From positions 1 to 25,341 of the forward strand of contig CAZIPT010000028.1 in assembly GCA_964541375.1 (NCBI GenBank): a DNA stretch of 25,341 nucleotides, given 5' to 3'. A program made the translations under genes and the position numbers. A model generated the notes under the pieces. It was not told where the DNA came from, ran no database searches, and saw only the letters and a program-made list of their open reading frames with translations. This document shows, one piece after another, positions 7,602 to 14,382 of this stretch (the first letter of the stretch is position 1; each line of letters opens with the position of its first letter). Origin of the DNA: JBAXEO01 sp964541375 (GTDB lineage: Bacteria > Actinomycetota > Coriobacteriia > Anaerosomatales > JAAXUF01).

Positions 7602-8681
7602 ATGTCATCAGATTCGAACGAAGCCTCGCTCGAGCCGAGGGCGGTACCCAAGGCGCGCAGGAGCGCTCTGGATATCGCTCTCAACGTGTTCATGGTCGCG
7701 CTGGTCGTAGCGCTGTTGGGGCTCGGAGCGTACTTTGGCTACACGGTCTACCTCACTCGCCAGCAGCAAGCCATGGCGAGCCCCGCCTACCAGGTCATCC
7801 AGCAGGTCAAGGCGCAGGTGCGAGCGAAGCCCAACGACCCGCTCGGGCGTGTTCTGCTTGCAGAGGCGCTTGCATCCGACGGTCAGTTCGACGAGGCCAA
7901 GGCCCAGCTCAAGACAGCGATCGGTCTCGATCCCAAGAACGCGAGCGCGTATCTGGATGTAGCGAAGATCGCTCTGATCCAAAAGGACCCTGTGTCTGCC
8001 GAGAAGGCGTTGAACAAGGTTCTTGAGCTGACGACAGACCCGCAGTTCGAGAACGTGAATCAGCGACGCCAGGAAGCCTATTTCATGTTGGGCGAGATCG
8101 CCCTGAAGAATCGGCAGTATGAGGATACGGTCGGCTACATGAAGGCGGCCATCCGCATCAACCGGGCCGACTCACAGGCCTACCTCCGACTGGCCCAAGG
8201 ATTCATCGGGATGGGCGAGACGGATGCGGCCAAGCAGAACCTGAGCATCGCTCTGGCGTTCGATCCCAAGTACCCCGAGGCGAACTACGAGCTGGGGAAG
8301 ATCTACCTCGCCGAGGGCGACAAGGCAAAGGCGGCCGAGGCCTTCCAGGCGTCCTTGCAGGGCAATCCAAACGCCCCCCAGCCTGCCGAGGCGCTTGCAT
8401 CGATCGGCGATTTCAGGACGTTTGACGCCAGCGCGACCGCCGCGTTCAAGGCGGGGGATTGGACGGGGGCGCTTGATGCGGCGCGGATCGCACGCGCGAT
8501 GGACCCCAAGAGCGTCTCAGTGGCCATTCTCGAGGCCAAGGTACTCGAGAAGCTCTCCAGGCAGCCTGACGCACTGGCGGTGTGGCAGAACGTGGTCACG
8601 CTCGAACCCGCCAACAAAGAGGCGATAGCGGCGGTAGCGAGACTATCCGCCGAGACCGCAAAGAAGGGCGGTTCCAAGTGA
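7602..8681 (+). CDS. Membrane-anchored TPR protein
   Basis: A 359-residue protein with a basic cytoplasmic N-terminus, one transmembrane helix (residues 24-50) and at least five or six tetratricopeptide-like repeats outside the membrane. Clear ones include PLGRVLLAEALASDGQFDEA, LDPKNASAYLDVAKIA, NRQYEDTVGYMKAAIRINR and FDPKYPEANYELGKIYLAEG. ATG at 7602 has GGGAGGA 7 bases upstream, and the frame upstream of it (from 7518) is unlikely to be coding. TPR proteins of this form often serve as scaffolds, and NrfG/CcmH-type TPR domains present apocytochromes to the heme ligation machinery; a role in assembling the neighbouring cytochromes is therefore possible but is inference. It lies 187 bases after the 20-heme cytochrome and overlaps the next gene by 4 bases (GTGA). 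Confidence 0.8.
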   Translation: MSSDSNEASLEPRAVPKARRSALDIALNVFMVALVVALLGLGAYFGYTVYLTRQQQAMASPAYQVIQQVKAQVRAKPNDPLGRVLLAEALASDGQFDEAKAQLKTAIGLDPKNASAYLDVAKIALIQKDPVSAEKALNKVLELTTDPQFENVNQRRQEAYFMLGEIALKNRQYEDTVGYMKAAIRINRADSQAYLRLAQGFIGMGETDAAKQNLSIALAFDPKYPEANYELGKIYLAEGDKAKAAEAFQASLQGNPNAPQPAEALASIGDFRTFDASATAAFKAGDWTGALDAARIARAMDPKSVSVAILEAKVLEKLSRQPDALAVWQNVVTLEPANKEAIAAVARLSAETAKKGGSK

Positions 8682-10264
8682 GGCGTCGTCGTATCTGGAA
8701 GATCATCACGGTCATTCTGCTGGCCCTGCTCCTAGCGTTCTTGGGCATCTGGTTTGTCAACTACCGAGCCACCAAGAATCTTGCGATCAACTTCATCCAA
8801 ACCACCTCGGACGCTATCGCGGCTCCCACGTACCTCTATATGTTCGATGGCACGGGCTCCACGATCGCTAGTGGCTCCACAGAAGCCACCGCATCCAAGG
8901 AAACCAGTGTGTCCACCGGCTTCAAGCGACCGGTGGGAGTGCTCGTGGTGGGTGACACGGTCTACGTCGCGGATTCAGAAGCCGGCCTGGTGTACCGGTT
9001 CAACAGCGCCGGCAAGCCGCTGGGCACGTTTGGCAAGGGGCGCCTTATCACGCCGCTCTATCTCGCAGTGAATCCCAAGAACGGCAACATCTATGTCACG
9101 GACCGCGCAACCCACGCGATCCAGGTCTTCTCCAAGGACGGCAAGTGGGTCAGCGTATTCGATCCCAATCTGCCCAAGGACCAGGTTCCCGCGGTCCCCA
9201 CGCGAGGTGTGACGTGGATGCCGATCGCGCTGGGGTTTGGCCCGGATGGTTCGCTGTACGTGACCGAGCTGTTCAAGGGACATCGCATCGTGAAGTTTGG
9301 CCCCGACGGCAAGTTCGTGGCGTCGGTCGGGATCCAGGGCATGGTGAACAAGCCCCAGGAGAACCCCGATTTCTTCTCGTTCCCCAACAGCGTCAAGGTA
9401 TTCAACAACGAAGTCTGGGTCGTGGACAGCAACAACAGACGAATCAAGGTGTTCACACCCGACCTGGTGTTCAAACGGACCATCGATACAAAGGGCCTGC
9501 CTCGCGGGATGAGCTTCCTCGCTCCCTCGACGGAGGGCACCGCGACCCAAAAGTTCGCGGTCGTTGACACGCTTGCACACAGTGGCACGATCTGGAACGC
9601 CAAGGGCGAACGACTCGCGGATTTCGGTACGCGAGGAATCCTCGAGGGTCAGTTCAGCTACCCGACCGACATCTCCGTCGGGAAGAAGAATCTCTTGTTC
9701 GTGACCGACTCAGTCAATGCCAGAGTTCAGGTATGGGGCTGGCCGGCGCAGGTCTCTCCCATCCCGACAATCACGGTTCCTCCGTACTGGATGTGGTGCT
9801 TCGCGCCGCTGTTCCTGTTGCCGTTCCTGCTGTTCTTCACGCGGAAGCGCCGCTTTGTCGCCACGGCGGACTTTGTCGAGACGATGGTTTCGATTGACAT
9901 GGCCGACCTCATGCCGTCGCGCCGTCGTAAGTGGCTCGCTTCCGCCCAGGACTACGAGCGCATCAAGGATCTGGCTCAGGGCGACCTGATCATGGGTGAG
10001 CTGTTCGAGTCCAGTGACTACTCTGAGTCCGACGCACGTGCTCTCGCCGAGAGGCTCGAATTGGACGACGCGACATCGATCGTGCTGTCCATCGCGCAGC
10101 GTGCCAAGGTGTTCTGCACCAACGACGCCGATCTGAGGCGCTACGCGAAGGTCCTCGACGTCGATGTTGTCAATCACGACGAGTTCCTGGCCCGTTTTGC
10201 CGGCGGCAAGGCCGATTCACGCCGCGCTGCATCCGGAACGCAAGGCGTCGACGATGAGCAGTAG
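8678..10264 (+). CDS. Bitopic membrane NHL beta-propeller protein with PIN-like C-terminal domain
   Basis: This 528-residue protein starts with GTG in a 4-base overlap with the TPR gene. It has an N-terminal helix (residues 7-27), an NHL/six-bladed propeller (about 85-360) with blade motifs such as GNIYVTDRATHAIQVFS, GSLYVTELFKGHRIVKF and NEVWVVDSNNRRIKVF, a second helix (370-390, YWMWCFAPLFLLPFLLFF) ending in RKRR, and a cytoplasmic C-terminal domain (395-510). The domain's end, SIAQRAKVFCTNDADLRRYAKVLDVDVVNHDEF, resembles the second half of PIN-fold nucleases, with the TND motif at 481-483. By the positive-inside rule the propeller is outside and the PIN-like part inside. NHL proteins are common next to multiheme cytochromes, but their role is poorly known. 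The PIN call is from pattern only. Confidence 0.75.
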   Translation: MRRRRIWKIITVILLALLLAFLGIWFVNYRATKNLAINFIQTTSDAIAAPTYLYMFDGTGSTIASGSTEATASKETSVSTGFKRPVGVLVVGDTVYVADSEAGLVYRFNSAGKPLGTFGKGRLITPLYLAVNPKNGNIYVTDRATHAIQVFSKDGKWVSVFDPNLPKDQVPAVPTRGVTWMPIALGFGPDGSLYVTELFKGHRIVKFGPDGKFVASVGIQGMVNKPQENPDFFSFPNSVKVFNNEVWVVDSNNRRIKVFTPDLVFKRTIDTKGLPRGMSFLAPSTEGTATQKFAVVDTLAHSGTIWNAKGERLADFGTRGILEGQFSYPTDISVGKKNLLFVTDSVNARVQVWGWPAQVSPIPTITVPPYWMWCFAPLFLLPFLLFFTRKRRFVATADFVETMVSIDMADLMPSRRRKWLASAQDYERIKDLAQGDLIMGELFESSDYSESDARALAERLELDDATSIVLSIAQRAKVFCTNDADLRRYAKVLDVDVVNHDEFLARFAGGKADSRRAASGTQGVDDEQ

Positions 10265-10304
10265 TGCAGGCGCTCTGATATCTGGAGAATCTGGGGATTT
10301 TGCC

Positions 10305-10333
10305 TTGACACAGAGGGCCCCACGCCATAAAGT
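10305..10333 (+). promoter_or_regulatory. Candidate promoter of the hydrogenase-cytochrome operon
   Basis: A perfect TTGACA (10305-10310) is followed after 17 bases by TAAAGT (10328-10333). The palindrome at 10331-10346 overlaps this -10, as a repressor site would. Alternatively the -10 is TATCAA at 10368-10373, centred so that a protein on the palindrome would act at -41.5, as class II CRP/FNR activators do. Confidence 0.55.
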
Positions 10334-10346
10334 AACATTCGTTACA
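10331..10346. promoter_or_regulatory. Palindromic operator GTAAC-N4-GTTACA (copy 2)
   Basis: The sequence is AGTAACATTCGTTACA, matching the site at 2345-2360 in both arms and in the following bases (GTTACAAGTC versus GTTACAAGCC). The distance from the palindrome centre to the next -10-like element (TATCAA here, TACGAC there) is the same at both promoters. Confidence 0.6.
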
Positions 10347-10646
10347 AGTCTTATTGGCTGTGTTCCATATCAAACACAGATCTCTCGAAAAGCCGATAGG
10401 TGGGTAACCTGAAACACTTATGACAGGGTCGAAGCCGGCACTTCCCCTTGGGTCGTTCGCACCATCACCCTGGGACTAGGCGCGCTTTGCGTCGCCGGCT
10501 CCAATCTCGCCGCAATCACAGATCCCGATACCCCATAAGGAGGTGGCGTTCAGAACTTGGGAGTCTGTGGTCTTTGACAGTTTGAGTTGCACTTTGTAAT
10601 GGATCTGCCTACTAGCACGGAACTTGTGAAGGAGGTAGGAAGGCAT

Positions 10647-12143
10647 ATGGCAATAACCAGACGTCAGTTTGTAACGCGGCTTGGTGCATTGACTGCCGCA
10701 GTGGGTCTCAGCCAGGCTGAGATCGGCAAGCTCGCCGAGGCTTTTGGCCACGGTTCCCCATGGAACACGAGCGTTTCGTGGACGCAGAAGCCTAAGGTCA
10801 TCTGGGTTCACGGTGCCGAGTGCACGGGATGTTCGACTTCTCTGCTGAGCCTTTTTGAGGACGTACGCGGCGAAGCGGTCGTCGGCACGGGCATCAGCAC
10901 CGCGCAGGCTCTCGGCCTCGTTGGTGGCGGCGCCTCTCTCATCGCGCCGGACTTGGGCACCCCTGCAGGTACGGTCACCGCAGCGGGTGTGCTCTACGGT
11001 CACGACGTTCCCGACGCTGGTCACCCGTGGGGTCACCGCACCCTTCAGGCGACCGGTCAGAATGCGGCGCTCATCAACACCGCCGGCGTGTTCCCCACCG
11101 CCACTTCTCCCGCACTGAACGCCACAGCGGTCAACGCTGCCGGCTGCGACTTTGACGGTGCCAAGATGGGCGCCGGCGGTCTCTTCGCCGCTGGTATCGC
11201 CGACGTACTGCTCGACATCCTTGACGTTCAGTACCACGAGACCATCATGGCTGCCGGTGGAGACAGCGCCTACACCAAGCTCAAGGCTGAGATCGATGCC
11301 GCGAGCAGCGCTTCGGCCACCCCGTACGTCCTCGTCGTCGAGGGCGCTGTCCAGGACAAGCACAACGCGGGCTACTGGAACAAGGGTTACGCCACGGGCA
11401 ATGCTGACTGGTGCTCGATCGGCATGAGCGGCGCCAAGGATGCCAACGTTGAGTTGAGCTTCGACGACGTCGTCCTCGGCCTCGCCACCAAGCTGCAGTG
11501 CGCTGCGATCATCCCGATCGGCCAGTGCGCGTGCTTCGGCGGCTACCCCGCATGCAGCGGTCCTGGTCTGCAGTCCATCCCGGGCTCCGGAACCACGTCG
11601 AAGAACATGACCGGCGCCCAGGGTGTCTACGACTTCCTGAATGGCAAGCCCGGCGTGGACTCGACCGTTCTCGCGAAGGTCGCGAACTCGCCCGGTTGTC
11701 CCACGAACCCCTGGTGGTTCGTTCTGACCACCGTCCTGACGCTCCTGAAGGTCATGGGCATCGCGACCCTGAACGGCAAGGACCAGCAGCATCGCATCAC
11801 CAATGTGTACGGGACTCTGCTTCACAGCAAGTACTGTCCCCGCTACAACCAGGGCTTTGCGAAGCGCGTCTTCGCCAGCCACCCCGGTGAGGCCGGCTGC
11901 CTGAAGAACATCGGCTGCAAGGGTCTCTCCACTCGTACCCCCTGCGGGCGTCACGGCTGGAACGGTCAGCAGCCGCAGAACACCTTCGGCGCCGCGTATT
12001 CACCGGCCGAAGGCGCGATGTACTCGGTTTCGGCTACCGACGCCGAGAAGATCGGCTCCAACTGCATCAGTGCTGGGCACCCCTGCATGGGTTGCACCGA
12101 AAAAGGCTACCCGGACGCGTTCTCGCCGTTCGTGGTCCGATAG
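10647..12143 (+). CDS. [NiFe] hydrogenase small subunit, Tat-exported, with large insertion
   Basis: A 498-residue iron-sulfur subunit, longer than the usual 300-390. ATG at 10647 follows GGAGG (10631-10635); it starts a twin-arginine signal (TRRQFVTRL), so the folded enzyme is exported. Proximal cluster ligands are C59, C62 (AECTGCST), C294 (GQCACFGG) and C351 (NSPGCPTNP); distal ligands H393, C397, C418, C424; medial ligands C433, C480, C483, plus C473 where standard enzymes have Pro. About 105 residues (roughly 75-185) are inserted between the first cysteine pair and the conserved DVQYHETIMAA (193-203); this part is Gly/Ala/Thr-rich and has H119, H126, H130 and C167. The extra cysteines of oxygen-tolerant enzymes are absent. 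There is no C-terminal membrane helix, unlike HyaA. The large-subunit gene follows after 21 bases. Confidence 0.93.
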   Translation: MAITRRQFVTRLGALTAAVGLSQAEIGKLAEAFGHGSPWNTSVSWTQKPKVIWVHGAECTGCSTSLLSLFEDVRGEAVVGTGISTAQALGLVGGGASLIAPDLGTPAGTVTAAGVLYGHDVPDAGHPWGHRTLQATGQNAALINTAGVFPTATSPALNATAVNAAGCDFDGAKMGAGGLFAAGIADVLLDILDVQYHETIMAAGGDSAYTKLKAEIDAASSASATPYVLVVEGAVQDKHNAGYWNKGYATGNADWCSIGMSGAKDANVELSFDDVVLGLATKLQCAAIIPIGQCACFGGYPACSGPGLQSIPGSGTTSKNMTGAQGVYDFLNGKPGVDSTVLAKVANSPGCPTNPWWFVLTTVLTLLKVMGIATLNGKDQQHRITNVYGTLLHSKYCPRYNQGFAKRVFASHPGEAGCLKNIGCKGLSTRTPCGRHGWNGQQPQNTFGAAYSPAEGAMYSVSATDAEKIGSNCISAGHPCMGCTEKGYPDAFSPFVVR

Positions 12144-12164
12144 AACTGAAAGGAGGGACAGACA

Positions 12165-14360
12165 ATGGCTAACGTTGCATCTGGTACATACGAAGTCGAC
12201 CCGATCTCACGCATCGAGGGTCACCTCGGCGTCAAGGTCACGACTGACGGCTCCACCATCACAGAAGCTGACGCTCACGGTAACCTGTGGCGCGGCTTTG
12301 AGAACTTCCTGATCGGTCGCGATGCTAACGACCCCATCACCGTTACCCAGCGCATCTGTGGCGTATGCCCGGTGCCGCACGGTCTGGCAGCCACGTTTGC
12401 TGCCGACTCGGTTCTCGGCATCAGCGACGGCTACGCGACATTCTCGACTCTTGCGATCTCGGGCAAGGGTGTTCCGCCCAAGGCGGTTCTGATCCGCAAC
12501 CTGGTTCTGGGCTGCGAATTCCTGATGTCGAGCATCACGCACTTCTACCACCTGGCCGCCCTGAGCTACGTGCAGGGCCCGCCGATCCCGCCGTGGACTC
12601 CGTACTTCAATGACAACCAGTATCACGGCGCGCTCCTCGGCAAGAAGCACGGTATCCAGCCCTCGGGCGCCGCTTCGACCGCCACCGAGTACGGCGTGCT
12701 TCCGCGCAACGGCGTGACCGGCACGTACGGCACGACCGGCCTCTCGACGGACCTGTGGTCCGCCGTCATCAAGCAGTACATCAAGGCGCTCCGCATCCGT
12801 CGCCTCACGTTCGAGGCCGGCGCGCTCTTCGCGGGCCGCATGCCGATGACGTCGTGCTTCGTCGCCGGTGGCGTCACCAACAGCTTCCGCGACGCGGCGG
12901 ACTTCAACAATCGCTGCGACACGTTCCGCACCCTCATGGTTGAGGTCGGAAACTTCGTGGTTGAGGAGTACATCCCGCTGGTTCTCGCTCTTGGCGCGCT
13001 GTACCCCGACTTCGACAGCTCCAAGGCCGCCGTCCCCGCCAACGGTTTTGGTGCGGGCCTCGGCAACTACCTCGCATGGGGCGGCTTCCCGGCAGCAGAC
13101 GCTACCGGCACGCTCGCCATGCCCGGTGGAATCTGGACGGGTGGCGTGGCTGGAAGCAAGACCACCACGCTTCTGACCGACGCGAGCAACCTGGCCGCCT
13201 CGATCACCGCGGTCAAGACTCACCTGGTCGAGGTCATCACCCGCTCGCGCTACGAGAACACCTATGGGTACAACACATCGGAGTTCGCGTATCCGGGCGA
13301 CGTCACTCGCACCGAGCCCCGTCGCGACGCTGCGACCAAGTACTCCTGGATGAAGGCTCCGCGCTGGCATGACGCCGGCACCGGCGGAACCGTCACCTTT
13401 GTAGGGGCCGGACCGGACGCCGCGGGAGTCACCGTGACGCTTGGCGCCGAGGAGACCAACGTCAGGCTTGCTGCTGGCGTCAAGGGCGTGGACTACTCCG
13501 TCACGTACCTCGGCACCAACCAGTGGTCGTTCAAGCGTCTCACCGCCACGATCCCCGCTGGGGCCGTCACCGTTCTGTCGGACGTCTTCACAGCTCTCGA
13601 AGTCGGCCCGATGGCCCGTATGGTCGTCAGCGGCAAGTACCCGCTTGGTAAGCTGGTTGCTGATCCGACTGGTATCTCCGGTCCGATTTCTCAGGCTTAC
13701 GGTGAGCTCTACACCACCGGCGGCAATCTCGACACGACGGTCATCTCTCCCGACCTCGTTGCCGGCCTGCAGAATGACAACACGCTCGGTGCGGGCAACG
13801 GCGCGTCAAGCCTCCTGCCCACGGTCCAGACTCACATCCTCACCAAGAAGTGCGGCCTGTCGACCATCGACCGCCTCACCGCTCGCGCGCTTGAGTCGTT
13901 CTGGATCTCCACGTGGATGCTCGGCGACTACGTCAAGGGTTCCGGCTTCCCGACCACCGGCACCAAGGGATGGCTGTTCGACTTGCGTGCCCTCGGCTAC
14001 GCCGCTCCTGGCTTCGTCGTGGTTGCTCCTCCTGCGAGCGCTTCCGGCTTCGGTCTCGTCGAGGCTCCTCGTGGCGCTCTCGGCCACTTCTCGTCCCAGA
14101 CTGCCGGCAAGATCACGGCCTACCAGTGCGTGGTTCCCACCACCTGGAACGGCTCGCCCAAGGATGGCGCTGACGCTGCGGATACCTTCTCGCTGCGGAA
14201 TGCGACCAACACGGCGCAGACCAAGCGTGGCGCGATCGAGCAGGCTATGATAGGCGCGACGTTCGACGCAGGGCTCGCCTCCAACGGCGCCGTTTCGGGC
14301 GTCGAGGTTCTGCGTATTGCCCAGTCCTTCGACCCGTGCATCGCGTGCGCGGTTCACTAG
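12165..14360 (+). CDS. [NiFe] hydrogenase large (catalytic) subunit without C-terminal extension
   Basis: A 731-residue catalytic subunit. The L1 motif RICGVCPVPH (C65, C68, H72) and the L2 motif DPCIACAVH (C725, C728, H731) supply the four cysteine ligands of the NiFe site. The N-terminal DPISRIEGHLGV and internal EAPRGALGHF and PTTWNGSPKD are also conserved. AGGAGG lies 8 bases before the ATG. The stop codon directly follows H731, so the peptide normally removed by a maturation protease is missing. An insertion of about 75 residues (402-477), rich in Thr, Val and Gly and probably beta-structured, interrupts the usual KAPRY-to-EVGPLARM junction. With no signal peptide of its own, it would be co-exported with the small subunit. 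It looks like group 1 respiratory hydrogenase; the subgroup cannot be fixed by eye. No hyp genes lie in the window. Confidence 0.94.
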   Translation: MANVASGTYEVDPISRIEGHLGVKVTTDGSTITEADAHGNLWRGFENFLIGRDANDPITVTQRICGVCPVPHGLAATFAADSVLGISDGYATFSTLAISGKGVPPKAVLIRNLVLGCEFLMSSITHFYHLAALSYVQGPPIPPWTPYFNDNQYHGALLGKKHGIQPSGAASTATEYGVLPRNGVTGTYGTTGLSTDLWSAVIKQYIKALRIRRLTFEAGALFAGRMPMTSCFVAGGVTNSFRDAADFNNRCDTFRTLMVEVGNFVVEEYIPLVLALGALYPDFDSSKAAVPANGFGAGLGNYLAWGGFPAADATGTLAMPGGIWTGGVAGSKTTTLLTDASNLAASITAVKTHLVEVITRSRYENTYGYNTSEFAYPGDVTRTEPRRDAATKYSWMKAPRWHDAGTGGTVTFVGAGPDAAGVTVTLGAEETNVRLAAGVKGVDYSVTYLGTNQWSFKRLTATIPAGAVTVLSDVFTALEVGPMARMVVSGKYPLGKLVADPTGISGPISQAYGELYTTGGNLDTTVISPDLVAGLQNDNTLGAGNGASSLLPTVQTHILTKKCGLSTIDRLTARALESFWISTWMLGDYVKGSGFPTTGTKGWLFDLRALGYAAPGFVVVAPPASASGFGLVEAPRGALGHFSSQTAGKITAYQCVVPTTWNGSPKDGADAADTFSLRNATNTAQTKRGAIEQAMIGATFDAGLASNGAVSGVEVLRIAQSFDPCIACAVH

Positions 14361-14382
14361 AGAAAAGGTGGAGGTGAATACT

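Larger units (their letters stand above)
10265..10646 (+). other. 382-base leader/intergenic region before the hydrogenase operon
   Basis: No gene is visible here. It contains the promoter and palindrome (10305-10346), a second inverted repeat TGTGTT-N8-AACACA (10359-10378), and a probable structured leader: AGCCGGC (10433-10439) pairs with GCCGGCT (10494-10500), and a competing hairpin GGCGCGC-TTT-GCG(T)CGCC lies at 10479-10496. AAGGAGG occurs at 10538-10544 with no good start after it. The leader from the likely transcription start to the ATG is 260-300 bases, long enough for regulation in the transcript. I could not match it to a known riboswitch class. Confidence 0.5.

Noticed and set aside
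10470..10510. GACGCAAAGC and CCTA on the minus strand, reminiscent of the GEMM (cyclic dinucleotide) riboswitch core
   Set aside because: The other conserved parts (GCAAACC, GAAA tetraloop, terminal GGUUACCG arm) are missing, and the minus strand has no gene to control there.
10587..10646. Earlier in-frame starts (10587, 10599) for the hydrogenase small subunit
   Set aside because: They would put 16-20 extra residues before the twin-arginine motif and lack a ribosome site; GGAGG precedes the ATG at 10647.
10820..11540. Oxygen-tolerant [4Fe-3S] proximal cluster in the hydrogenase
   Set aside because: The two diagnostic extra cysteines are not present (CTGC instead of CTCC, and Gly at the second site); C296 and C303 are at other positions.
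10476..11954. Long minus-strand open frame (492 codons) opposite the hydrogenase small subunit
   Set aside because: It is the mirror of a strongly conserved hydrogenase gene; its translation is low-complexity Arg/Gly/Val with no family motif.
12207..13370. Long minus-strand open frame (387 codons) opposite the hydrogenase large subunit
   Set aside because: High GC leaves open frames opposite real genes; the plus strand carries the L1 motif and other conserved hydrogenase blocks here.
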